Assembly: GCA_963582935.1 (NCBI GenBank)
Contig: CAUZSH010000001.1
Coordinates: forward strand, 1-64,000
Source of the DNA: CAUZSH01 sp963582935
Lineage (GTDB): Bacteria; Pseudomonadota; Gammaproteobacteria; Francisellales; Francisellaceae
DNA length: 64,000 bases
Direction of reading: 5' to 3'
The notes beneath the pieces were generated by a model. It did no database searches, was not told the DNA's origin, and saw only the letters and a program-made list of their open reading frames with translations. Of this stretch, positions 25,110 through 36,181 are shown piece after piece (position 1 is the stretch's first letter; each line of letters starts with the position of its first letter). Both the position numbers and the translations under genes were made by a program.

Positions 25110-25147
25110 AAAAGCGGTGTACGTTAATTAGCGTACACCGCTTTTTT
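25110..25147 (+). terminator. Intrinsic terminator after rpsA
   Basis: AAAAGCGGTGTACG, an 8-base loop, and CGTACACCGCTTTT form a perfect 14-bp stem, followed by further T residues, 33 bases after the rpsA stop. Confidence 0.95.
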
Positions 25148-25222
25148 ATTCCTTACATTTTTGTATGCACCGCCCATTCGTGCTACCATAAAAACAAGAA
25201 ATTATAATTCAAAAACTTCATT

Positions 25223-26119
25223 ATGAAATACTTCGCAGGCATTGAGGCAGGTGGTACAAAATTTGTATGCTCCATTGGAGATGATAATGGTACCATTATC
25301 AAAAGACATAGCATCCTAACGAATTCCCCAAGTGAAACCATCCCCGCAATTATTGAATTTTTCAAGCCATACCATGACCAACTCCTATCCTTAGGAATTG
25401 GTGCTTTTGGGCCCGTTGATCTAAATAAAACATCTCCAACCTACGGCCACATCACACACACACCCAAAACCCAATGGAAAAACTTTAACTTTTTGGGTGC
25501 CATGAAAGCCGAATTTGATGTTCCTATGGAATTTGATACCGATGTCAATGTTGCCGCCCTTGGTGAACATACGTGGGGTGAAGCACAAAATCTTGAAAAC
25601 TTTCTCTATATCACCGTTGGAACAGGCGTTGGCGTTGGTGGCATGATAAATGGGAAACTTATGCACGGACTTACTCACCCAGAGATGGGACATATACCGC
25701 TTAGAAAAAGCCCCTCTGAGCGCCCAGATTTTGAAGGGATTTGCCCATACCATAAAGATTGCTTAGAAGGACTTGCTGCTGGACCCGCTATCAACACAAG
25801 ATGGAACGTTGACCACAGCAGCCTACTTAAACCCGAACACATTGCTTGGGATATAGAATCCGATTACCTTGCTCATGCTGTGGTCAGCTACATCCTAATT
25901 TGCTCACCACAAAAAATCATCATGGGTGGTGGTGTAATGAACCAATCACAACTTTTTCCAATGATTCACGATAAGGTCAAGAAGCTATTAAACGGATATA
26001 TTAAACATCCCTCAATCATTGATCATATTAACCAGTACATTGTTCCTCCTGGATTGGGAGACAATGCTGGATGCCTCGGGGCCATTGCTTTAGCACAGCT
26101 TGCCTATCAGAAGAGATAA
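25223..26119 (+). CDS. ROK-family sugar kinase (fructokinase-like)
   Basis: This cytosolic ATP-dependent hexose kinase has 298 residues. The ATP-binding start is FAGIEAGGTKFVCSIG. The ROK zinc-site region reads HPEMGHIPLRK, then CPYHKDCLEGLAAGPA, with the Cys-x-x-His-x-x-x-Cys pattern characteristic of ROK fructokinases. DTDVNVAALGEHTWG carries the catalytic Asp region. It stands alone after the rpsA terminator, so the substrate (fructose or mannose versus glucose) is inferred from family resemblance only. Confidence 0.85.
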   Translation: MKYFAGIEAGGTKFVCSIGDDNGTIIKRHSILTNSPSETIPAIIEFFKPYHDQLLSLGIGAFGPVDLNKTSPTYGHITHTPKTQWKNFNFLGAMKAEFDVPMEFDTDVNVAALGEHTWGEAQNLENFLYITVGTGVGVGGMINGKLMHGLTHPEMGHIPLRKSPSERPDFEGICPYHKDCLEGLAAGPAINTRWNVDHSSLLKPEHIAWDIESDYLAHAVVSYILICSPQKIIMGGGVMNQSQLFPMIHDKVKKLLNGYIKHPSIIDHINQYIVPPGLGDNAGCLGAIALAQLAYQKR

Positions 26120-26134
26120 GCAACTCCTTAAAAG

Positions 26135-26979
26135 CTACTTTACACCAAGCTCACGTAAGCTTTCTTGAAGATAAGCATCCGCTGTTGGATATTGATCTGA
26201 TAAAAACACATCTGCTTTCGCATGTAAAAAAACGGGCATTGACATCAGATCACGTTTAGCGGCCTCTCCAGTAGGATTTAAAACTCTGTGGCTTGTGGAA
26301 ATATACTCTTTATTAGTCATTTCTTGTAGCATATCCCCAATATTAATCACAATAGCGCCTGAATGACAATCCACATCATGCCACTGGCCATCAATCTTAG
26401 AAAACACTTGCAAGCCCGGCTCATTTGCTACTGGTAAAATTGTGATAATATTAATATCTTCATGAGCTGCCGCTCGAATTGCACCCTCTTCTTGATACTC
26501 TGTTAATGGCGGATATTGCATAATTCTCAATAGTGTTCGATCAAAAGAAAGCATCTTAGAAAAATCCTGAGATAACCTCTCTTTAACCGCTGGATCCATA
26601 TGTTCTTCTATCCAGTTCATTAATGTTTTGCCAAGCTCAAAGGCTTGCTCAAAATATATTTTAGCTTTATTTGAAACTTCTTGGGGATAACGTCCCCATG
26701 GAAAATAAAGATGGTAAAAATGCTTTAGATCTTTGACAGTTTGCCCTATTGCCATTTCTGAAAGTTCCTTTGGGAAATAACCATCTTGCTTTTCTTTACT
26801 AAAAAAATATTGTTGTGCTGCATCTGACGCTAAAAATCACGCCACTCTTGATATAAGTCTTGGATAAGTTGATTGTCTAATGGATGCGTGTCTAAAACCG
26901 CAAATCCTGTTTCCTTTAGGGATTGCGTAAATTTTTCCGAAGCATCCTTTGCAAAAAAATCCACATGCTGAATATTCAT
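26135..26979 (-). pseudogene. Isopenicillin N synthase-like 2OG-Fe(II) oxygenase, frameshifted
   Basis: An ATG at 26979 opens MNIQHVDFFAKDASEKF and runs to ...LYQEWRDF, then hits a stop. The next frame carries on as DFLASDAAQQYFFSKEKQ, then DGYFPKELSEMAIGQ, and through the catalytic half to 26135. The break lies at the A-run 26832-26836; one extra base there would restore one reading frame of about 280 residues. The C-terminal half keeps the iron ligands (HED, and His in STSHRVLNP) and the 2-oxoglutarate-site RDLMSMPVF, so decay is recent or the indel is a sequencing artefact. The family is broad and the substrate unknown. Confidence 0.75.
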
Positions 26980-27052
26980 TATTACCCTATCACCATTGAT
27001 CTATGATGCACCATTATAATGTATTTATGAGATGAATTATAAAAGTTATTTT

Positions 27053-27166
27053 GAAAATTTAAGCTTATCTTAAGGTTCGACTGCTAGCCTTATAAGTGAA
27101 CATGTCAAACTGACTAAGCGGCGTTATACTTTTCTCCTTTTTTGTATATATGTCGCTTTGTACAGT
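27053..27166. repeat. Intergenic direct repeat, copy 1
   Basis: About 114 bases, duplicated at 27277-27390. The right-hand 73 bases (from AAGTGAACATGTCAAACTG to CGCTTTGTACAGT) differ at only one position between copies, while the left-hand 40 bases are more diverged. There is no ORF inside. Confidence 0.85.
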
Positions 27167-27276
27167 CTCTTGAATTTCCCTATTTATTCTCGCAACATTT
27201 TCTCAAATAAGTCTTACCGTGGGGCAAGTAGCTTATATCGATTACCCTTCTTTTAATTTTTAATTTCAACTAATTT

Positions 27277-27390
27277 AAAAATTTAAGTTTACCTTAAGGT
27301 TAGGTTGCTAATCTTGTAAGTGAACATGTCAAACTGACTAAGCGGCGTTATACTTTTCTCCTTTTTTGTATACATGTCGCTTTGTACAGT
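27277..27390. repeat. Intergenic direct repeat, copy 2, abutting ligA stop
   Basis: This second copy ends 2 bases before the ligA stop codon (27393-27395). The copies are offset by 224 bases, and a 110-base non-coding spacer lies between them. The stretch 26980-27392 holds no gene that I can see. Confidence 0.85.
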
Positions 27391-27392
27391 GT

Positions 27393-29501
<2,109 letters not shown>

Positions 29502-29516
29502 CTATACATAATAACA

Positions 29517-32500
29517 TCACGCAATAGAGCAAGGCTGCTGACGACAGGCTTGCACCAAATCCATCAACCCTCTATGGGCGATATTAATGGAAACAAACTT
29601 AGGTCTGTCTGCCTTCATGTCATCTACCATACCTTCCCAGCGTGTCACCAGTTTTTTATGCTCTTTGATCCAATTAGATATTTTCACATCGGGGTATTTG
29701 GACGCAATCGGATGATTCAAAATAGAAGCCGCCATCTCACATTCAAATCGATCCATATCATCCCTTAACGCAGAAGATGTTAACATCGACCAATAAGACT
29801 CGCTCTCAATACTTGCAATATTGCTTCTAAACCAAGAAAGTGATAGCTTTTCATCTAAACGTTTGAACAAACCAATCATTTCAATTGGATCCACTTTCGC
29901 TTCTTCAGAAACGGTCACAACATCCATCAACTCAAAGGATGCTCTCATGCTCAACACACGAAGCGCAATCTGCTGGTTTACACCAGCCTTGATCAAAGCC
30001 TTGTACTTATCCGCATAAAGAGGAATGTCGCCATTTTTAATCATTTTTTCAGTATTCCCCAAAAGATCATTCGCTCGTTTTTTATAGAGGTCAATGATCG
30101 TTTGAATATCGACACCTGAACGATGATGACGAAGAATCCAACGACAAATCCGTCGAATAAATCGGAAAATAAAAGACATCATTTCATTTAAAATATCCAG
30201 CGATACCTTTCCATCATGTGCTTCAACTTTTTTCCACAAATCAAGGATACCAAATAACTCCGCAACGGTCACAAAAGCTTTCACGATCTCTGAAGCAATC
30301 GCACCTGTTTCGTCATATAATCTTTGGACAAAAATAACGCCCATATGCACTGAAATAAAATTACTAATTTGTGTTGCAATAATTTCACGTGCCAGCCTGT
30401 GATCCCGCATCAGGTCACCATACTTTTCTCGTAAACGCTCTGGAAATTCAAGTTCTAAGTAACGATAGAAATAAGGTTCGTCCGGAACGGTTGAATCTAA
30501 TATACGTTCTTTTAATAAGGTCTTATTATATGCCATCAAAACTGAAAACTCAGGGGCGGTTAAACTATCATTTGCTAAAACACGTGTCTGAAGTTCTTGA
30601 TCCGAAGGCAGACATTCCATTTCTCGATCTAATCCTATACGGCGTTCTTGCTCACGCATCAAACGGCAATATGCTTCAACGGTTGCTGAATTATCAGAGC
30701 TAAGCGCATTACTAATCGTTAAATTTTGATAAAAGTTATTACGAAGCACCAAATCTGCCACATCATCTGTCATTTCTGCCAACAACTTATTTCGCGCATG
30801 AACAGACATATCACCCTGTTCAACAGCGGCATTCAACAGAATTTTAATATTTACTTCATGATCAGAGCAATCAACCCCTGCTGAATTATCTATTGCATCT
30901 GTATTGATTGCACCACCATTTAATGCATATTCAATACGGCCAAACTGAGTAAAGCCTAAATTTCCTCCCTCACCAACAACTTTGCATCTGAGATCTCTGC
31001 CGTCAACACGCACAGAATCATTGGCTCGATCACCCACATCTAAATCATTTTCAGACTTAGCTTTAACATAGGTGCCAATGCCACCATTCCATAATAGACC
31101 AACATCTAATGTTAAAAGTAACTTAATCAGTTCATTTGGCTCCAAGTCATTCTCATCTGTTCCTAAAAGCATTTTGAACTCTTCACTCAATGGAATACTC
31201 TTAGCTGATCGTTCAAATATACCCCCACCTTCTGAAATCAATGAGACATCATAATCTGTCCAAGAAGAACGAGGCATATCGAATAACCGTTTTCTTTCTT
31301 TATAAGAAGTACTCGCAACTGGGTTCGGGTCAAGGAAAATATGCATATGATTAAATGCAGCAACCAGACGAATATGTTTTGATAACAGCATGCCATTACC
31401 AAACACGTCACCCGCCATATCACCAACCCCAACTACAGTAAAGTCTTCTGATTGGCAGTCAATATTCAACTCTCTAAAGTGGCGTTTCACCGACTCCCAT
31501 GCACCTTTGGCTGTGATCCCCATTACTTTATGATCGTAACCATTTGAGCCGCCTGATGCAAAAGCATCACCCAACCAAAAATCATACTCTTCAGCAACAC
31601 CATTGGCTATGTCTGAAAAAGTAGCCGTTCCTTTATCTGCCGCAACCACCAAATATGGGTCATCCGCATCATAACAAACCACGTCAACTGGTGGTATAAT
31701 TTCCCCTTGCTTAATATTATCTGTCACATCAAGGAGTGAGCGTATAAACATTTTATAACAAGAAATGGCTTCTTCCATCACCGCATCTCGACCTTCATCG
31801 ATCGGTAATTGTTTCGGCACGAAACCACCTTTAGCGCCCAATGGCACAATAACGGCATTTTTCACTTGCTGCGCCTTCACTAACCCCAAAACTTCTGTAC
31901 GATAATCCTCCCTACGATCTGACCAACGCAACCCACCACGGGCAACTTTAGCGCCCCTTAAATGTACCCCCTCCATACGAAGAGAATGTACAAATATTTC
32001 AAACATTGGTACAGGTTTTGGTACGTCAGAAATCTTCTCTGGTTGAAGTTTAAAGCAAATATATTCCTTACCATTGCCATTGGCATCTTTCTGGAAAAAG
32101 TTCGTACGAATGGTGGCTTGTATGGTTTCAAGCATTCTTCTCAGAATTTTATCTTGGTCTAAGCTCTCTACATCTTCAAGCTGTGTGGTAATGGCATCTA
32201 AGTAAATGCTTTGCTCATGCCTACGTGCTTTTTCAGAAAAATTTGGGTTGAAGCGACTATAGAATAGATCAACAAGATTTCGGGTAATTTCAGGATACTC
32301 GATAAAAGTGTCTTGAATATAGGTTTGACTAAAACGTAATCCTATTTGTATTAAATAACGTGCATACGCACGTATAACTGCTACATCTCTCCAGCTTAAT
32401 ACCGCCCTTGTAATTAGGTGGTTAAAGCGGTCATTTTCTTCCACGCCAGACCAAATTCTAGCGAAAGCTTCTTGGAATAAAGGTTTCACCCGATCAATAT

Positions 32501-34394
32501 TAAATTTCTCATCCACTGTAAGTAAAAAGTCAGACACCCAAATGTAACCGCCAGATTTTGGGCTAATTCTAGAAGGGTGTTCTTCAATAACATACATACC
32601 CATATTTTCTAGAATAGGTAAAACATTGCTTAACTGAATAGAGGTGTCTTTGAGATATAACTTAAAATGCACCCGATCAAGCGGCTCTTCAAGCAATCTG
32701 AACAGTGACATACTAATTTTTTCTTGCTCAGTACGCACCGCCTCAAAATGAGAGACATCAAAAACAGCCGTATGCGCAAGATATTGATCCTTATAAGCTA
32801 AAGAAAAGCCATCACGATATTCACGGTAAAAACTACGTCCGATGTTCTCTCCATGCTCCTCTATCACATAATCTAAAAAATCATCCTCCCATTTTCTACC
32901 CGCTTCACGAATTTGGGATTCAATTTCCGCAAGATTAACAATACGAGGTTTGGAGCCAGGTGTGGTATAAACTTCAAAATCAATGCGACATAAAACAGAT
33001 TCAATAAAGTTCGCTTTAAAAGTAACTTCTGTGCCATTAAATGCATGTAAAAGGATTTTTTGAATCTTCATTCTAATATCTGAATTATAGCGCTCCCGAG
33101 GCATATAGAGCATACAAAAATAATATCTAGAATATGTGTCTTTACGCACAAAAAGCTTCATCACATGACGCTCTTTGATATGTAACACCCCCATTGCGAT
33201 TTCAAATAACTCATTATCTGTACTTAAAAACAACTCATCACGAGGATAGGTTTGGATGATATTATTCAAGGCTTTATAGGAATGTCCTTCTTCTCTAAAA
33301 CCAGAACGATTCAGAACATTCGTGGCTTTCAATCTTAAAAAAGGAATTTGATGTGGGTTAGAGTGATATGCCGCTGAAGTAAATAATCCTAAAAAACGGC
33401 GCTCTCCAATAATATTCCCTTTTTTGTCATAAACAAAAATGCCCACAATATCCATGTAACCATTACGATGCACAGGAGACTGATAATCAGATTTTGCAAT
33501 CGTTAATGATGCAACTTGCCCTGTTGCTGAATCTAATTTCTTGGCATATACATGATAGCCCTTGGATAGGTATTTATCGCCTAGCTTTAGCAAGCCAATG
33601 CCTGAGTTTTTGACAAAATCAAACTGTTTTTTGCCGTGAGACTCCGTTAACTCTAAATCACAACAGCCTAAAAAGATAAAATGCTTATTGCTAAGCCATT
33701 TCAAAAATGAGAGCGCTTCGGTATTTTTGCTGCAATCAGCTTTGCAACTATTTTCAATTTGAGCAACCACATTATCTAGATGCGTTTTCATTTTAGGGAA
33801 GTCTATCACCACCACTTTTATTTTTTCAAATGCTTCTAAAACTTTCTGTCTGATCTGATCCAATACCTCGTGATCGTCAATCTGCCGATCAACTTCTAGG
33901 GTAATCAATGATTCTCTCGGCTCATCCGTATTCTGCTTTTCTGCTGGAACATTTCGAGCGCTTTTGAGGGAAACAACCACCCCTTTTTCATCTCGGAGAA
34001 CATAGTGTCCACCAATATGCATCATAAAATGAACATCTATATTTAAATCCGCTAAGCTCATCTGCAGTGTATCCACCATAAAGGGGTAATCATCACTCAC
34101 AATTTCAATCACAGTGTGACGAGAAGTCCATCCATGCTGTTCAAAGCTAGGATTATATACTTTTACTTCTTGCGAATGGGGCTTTCGCTTATTCATAAAA
34201 CGCCAAAAAGACAGAATCATTCCATATAAATCAACTAAATTCCTCGATAGCAACTCATCCTCAGAAACCACACTAAAGTAATCTTGTGACAGAATCATTA
34301 AGTTTTCCACATCCTCTTTGGAAAAATTCTTACTGTACCTTACTTTTAATTTTTTTAGTATCTTAGTGACTCTTTCACTCGTATGTACGCTCAT
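29517..34394 (-). CDS. NAD-specific glutamate dehydrogenase, large (GDH-180) type
   Basis: This catabolic enzyme oxidatively deaminates glutamate to 2-oxoglutarate and ammonia with NAD. At 1625 residues it matches the 180-kDa class. It has an N-terminal ACT-like regulatory region, and the central catalytic domain carries GGLRWSDRREDYRTEVLGLV followed by KAQQVKNAVIVPLGAKGGFV. A nucleotide-binding part has TVVGVGDMAGDVFGNGML. It is monocistronic by spacing. With the peptide transporter it suggests amino-acid-based growth. Confidence 0.95.
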   Translation of the reverse strand: MSVHTSERVTKILKKLKVRYSKNFSKEDVENLMILSQDYFSVVSEDELLSRNLVDLYGMILSFWRFMNKRKPHSQEVKVYNPSFEQHGWTSRHTVIEIVSDDYPFMVDTLQMSLADLNIDVHFMMHIGGHYVLRDEKGVVVSLKSARNVPAEKQNTDEPRESLITLEVDRQIDDHEVLDQIRQKVLEAFEKIKVVVIDFPKMKTHLDNVVAQIENSCKADCSKNTEALSFLKWLSNKHFIFLGCCDLELTESHGKKQFDFVKNSGIGLLKLGDKYLSKGYHVYAKKLDSATGQVASLTIAKSDYQSPVHRNGYMDIVGIFVYDKKGNIIGERRFLGLFTSAAYHSNPHQIPFLRLKATNVLNRSGFREEGHSYKALNNIIQTYPRDELFLSTDNELFEIAMGVLHIKERHVMKLFVRKDTYSRYYFCMLYMPRERYNSDIRMKIQKILLHAFNGTEVTFKANFIESVLCRIDFEVYTTPGSKPRIVNLAEIESQIREAGRKWEDDFLDYVIEEHGENIGRSFYREYRDGFSLAYKDQYLAHTAVFDVSHFEAVRTEQEKISMSLFRLLEEPLDRVHFKLYLKDTSIQLSNVLPILENMGMYVIEEHPSRISPKSGGYIWVSDFLLTVDEKFNIDRVKPLFQEAFARIWSGVEENDRFNHLITRAVLSWRDVAVIRAYARYLIQIGLRFSQTYIQDTFIEYPEITRNLVDLFYSRFNPNFSEKARRHEQSIYLDAITTQLEDVESLDQDKILRRMLETIQATIRTNFFQKDANGNGKEYICFKLQPEKISDVPKPVPMFEIFVHSLRMEGVHLRGAKVARGGLRWSDRREDYRTEVLGLVKAQQVKNAVIVPLGAKGGFVPKQLPIDEGRDAVMEEAISCYKMFIRSLLDVTDNIKQGEIIPPVDVVCYDADDPYLVVAADKGTATFSDIANGVAEEYDFWLGDAFASGGSNGYDHKVMGITAKGAWESVKRHFRELNIDCQSEDFTVVGVGDMAGDVFGNGMLLSKHIRLVAAFNHMHIFLDPNPVASTSYKERKRLFDMPRSSWTDYDVSLISEGGGIFERSAKSIPLSEEFKMLLGTDENDLEPNELIKLLLTLDVGLLWNGGIGTYVKAKSENDLDVGDRANDSVRVDGRDLRCKVVGEGGNLGFTQFGRIEYALNGGAINTDAIDNSAGVDCSDHEVNIKILLNAAVEQGDMSVHARNKLLAEMTDDVADLVLRNNFYQNLTISNALSSDNSATVEAYCRLMREQERRIGLDREMECLPSDQELQTRVLANDSLTAPEFSVLMAYNKTLLKERILDSTVPDEPYFYRYLELEFPERLREKYGDLMRDHRLAREIIATQISNFISVHMGVIFVQRLYDETGAIASEIVKAFVTVAELFGILDLWKKVEAHDGKVSLDILNEMMSFIFRFIRRICRWILRHHRSGVDIQTIIDLYKKRANDLLGNTEKMIKNGDIPLYADKYKALIKAGVNQQIALRVLSMRASFELMDVVTVSEEAKVDPIEMIGLFKRLDEKLSLSWFRSNIASIESESYWSMLTSSALRDDMDRFECEMAASILNHPIASKYPDVKISNWIKEHKKLVTRWEGMVDDMKADRPKFVSINIAHRGLMDLVQACRQQPCSIA

Positions 34395-34528
34395 TATTCA
34401 TCCTCTAATCCATGAACATTTTCGACGCTAATAATAACGGTTTACCTTGCTTACGAGCAAGCGTCTTGTTCGTTTATTTTTTGCTCTTATTTCGCTTAAA
34501 CCTATACAGTATAGCTCAAAAAGCAACC

Positions 34529-35311
34529 TTATAGAAAACAAGGTCCTAGATCTGCATTGGGTAAGGCATATTTTTCTGGATAATCCACGGCAATCAGGTA
34601 AAGCCCATCAGGCACTGCCGTTGGACTTGCTTGATTGCGATCCTTTAATGAAAGCAAGGACTTTACCCAGACTGGAGGCTTTCGTTCAAGCCCTATATCG
34701 ATCAAAGTCCCGATGATATTCCGCACCATATGATATAAAAAAGCATTCCCTTTTATTTCAAAAACAATAAATTTCCCTTCCTTGGTAACTCTAGCTCCCA
34801 TGATATTTCTCATGGGCGTTGTGGATTGACAGTTTGCTGCTCGAAAAGAAGTAAAGTCCCGCTCACCCAAAAGGTACTGCGCCGCATCATTCATTTGCGT
34901 TACATTCAACCTTTGCTTCATCCAAGTAACACGGTTTCTCAAAATACTGGTCGTAACACTTCTGGTGTAAATAACATAACGGTAAGTGCGTGATTCTGCC
35001 GAAAATCTAGCATGAAAAGTTTCATCCACCTCAACAATCCAGATGATACGAATATCTTCTGGCAAGTTCGCATTTGTCCCTAATAGCCAGCTTTTTATCG
35101 TTCTGGGGCTTGCAGAATCAAAATGAATGATTTGGGACGTGGCGTGCACCCCAGCATCCGTTCTACCGGCACATTGCACTTCAACAAGATGATTCGCGAC
35201 GGTTGAAATTGCCTGTTCGACACAACCTTGTACTGTCTTCACATCCCCTTGTCTTTGCCAACCAGAATAAGGAGTTCCTAAATACTCTACTTGTGCCGCA
35301 TATCTTTTCAT
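34529..35311 (-). CDS. truA: tRNA pseudouridine(38-40) synthase TruA
   Basis: This enzyme modifies uridines 38-40 in the tRNA anticodon arm. It has 260 residues; the catalytic Asp52 sits in CAGRTDAGVHA, and the family blocks YLGTPYSGWQRQ (N-terminal) and FLYHMVRNIIGTLIDIG (C-terminal) are present. Only 17 bases separate it from the disrupted pilin-like gene upstream. Confidence 0.96.
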   Translation of the reverse strand: MKRYAAQVEYLGTPYSGWQRQGDVKTVQGCVEQAISTVANHLVEVQCAGRTDAGVHATSQIIHFDSASPRTIKSWLLGTNANLPEDIRIIWIVEVDETFHARFSAESRTYRYVIYTRSVTTSILRNRVTWMKQRLNVTQMNDAAQYLLGERDFTSFRAANCQSTTPMRNIMGARVTKEGKFIVFEIKGNAFLYHMVRNIIGTLIDIGLERKPPVWVKSLLSLKDRNQASPTAVPDGLYLIAVDYPEKYALPNADLGPCFL

Positions 35312-35328
35312 TTTTATCCTAATCTAGT

Positions 35329-35878
35329 TTAATACTGCCTAAAGGATTCTCTTAAAAATAATCGAGGTATGGACAAAGGCATCGTCACCTCGCCATCATT
35401 GTATTGAATCACTTCGTTTTCACTTAAGAAGTCGGCTTTAATATTGAATAAGGTGCCTTTATTTTCGTCTTCCTCTTTCGTCAATTGAGCCGTAGACAAC
35501 TTTACTCCTGATTTAATTTCAACTGCCGTTATTAACCCCTTATCATCCAACACCCAAAGCACTCCAACATCCACTAAAACTTGTTTTATATTTTGAGAAA
35601 ATGATACAATTTCCATCTCTTTCAACTTAAATTGGTCATGGTTAACATGGAGATAAAGGGAATGATTTTTTTCTTGCTGCAATAACAATATATTACCCCC
35701 CACATGGTTTTCTTGAATCACAATAGGCGCTTCAATCAATGCTTCAGCGCTTTCACCCAACTTGAACATTTCTGCCTTACGCCAATGTGTATATAATTTC
35801 TCAGAAATATCCACCCACCATTAAAATAACAAGGGCGACGAGTGCTTCTATTAGTGAAATGCCTTGATGTTTAGGCAT
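35329..35878 (-). pseudogene. Type IV pilin-like/minor pseudopilin, frameshifted
   Basis: An ATG at 35878 starts MPKHQGISLIEALVALVILMVG. This is a class III (prepilin) signal, with Gly6 before the cleavage point, Glu at +5 and a hydrophobic helix. The frame stops soon after (VGGYF stop). The next frame continues VDISEKLYTHWRKAEMFKLG for about 160 residues to 35329. The two frames meet at a CCC (GGG in sense) run at 35814-35816; removing one base joins them. The downstream part matches no family I can name. The window also holds pilD and pilMNOPQ, so the intact protein would have been processed and assembled as a minor pilin. Confidence 0.7.
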
Positions 35879-35889
35879 ATAAAAAATAC

Positions 35890-36147
35890 TTATATTTTAT
35901 CTTTAAAAAAATCGATATAAGCCTGCATCGCGTCTTCTTCTGACATCCCTTTACAACGCTCCCAAGCCATATATTTAGCCCGTGCCACAAAGTTTGCCAT
36001 GCCCGGTTTTTCACCTGCCACATCGCCTTCATTGATTTGTTTAAACCATGCATACATTTTAAGCTTATCTTGTTGTGAAGGGCGATAGGTCATCTCCGCA
36101 CTTTCAATTTCTGCTAATATTTCTTCATATTGTTCTTTTACAGCCAT
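35890..36147 (-). CDS. Acyl-CoA-binding protein (ACBP)
   Basis: This small cytosolic four-helix protein binds long-chain acyl-CoA. The 85 residues from the ATG at 36147 carry the ACBP pattern DKLKMYAWFKQINEGDVAGE, with KPGMANFVARAKYMAWERC and EEDAMQAYIDFF after it, including the Tyr, Lys and Trp positions typical for ligand binding. The ATG has GGAG seven bases upstream; a TTG four codons earlier is inside the ribosome-binding site. It is 34 bases downstream of the phosphorylase-esterase fusion, probably one transcript. Confidence 0.9.
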   Translation of the reverse strand: MAVKEQYEEILAEIESAEMTYRPSQQDKLKMYAWFKQINEGDVAGEKPGMANFVARAKYMAWERCKGMSEEDAMQAYIDFFKDKI

Positions 36148-36181
36148 TTTTTTCTCCAAGTAGTGATTGTTGACAATAATT

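Noticed and set aside
34445..34463. CTTGC/GCAAG hairpin between truA and the glutamate dehydrogenase gene as a terminator
   Set aside because: Only a 5-bp stem with a distant T-rich stretch; not convincing on either strand.
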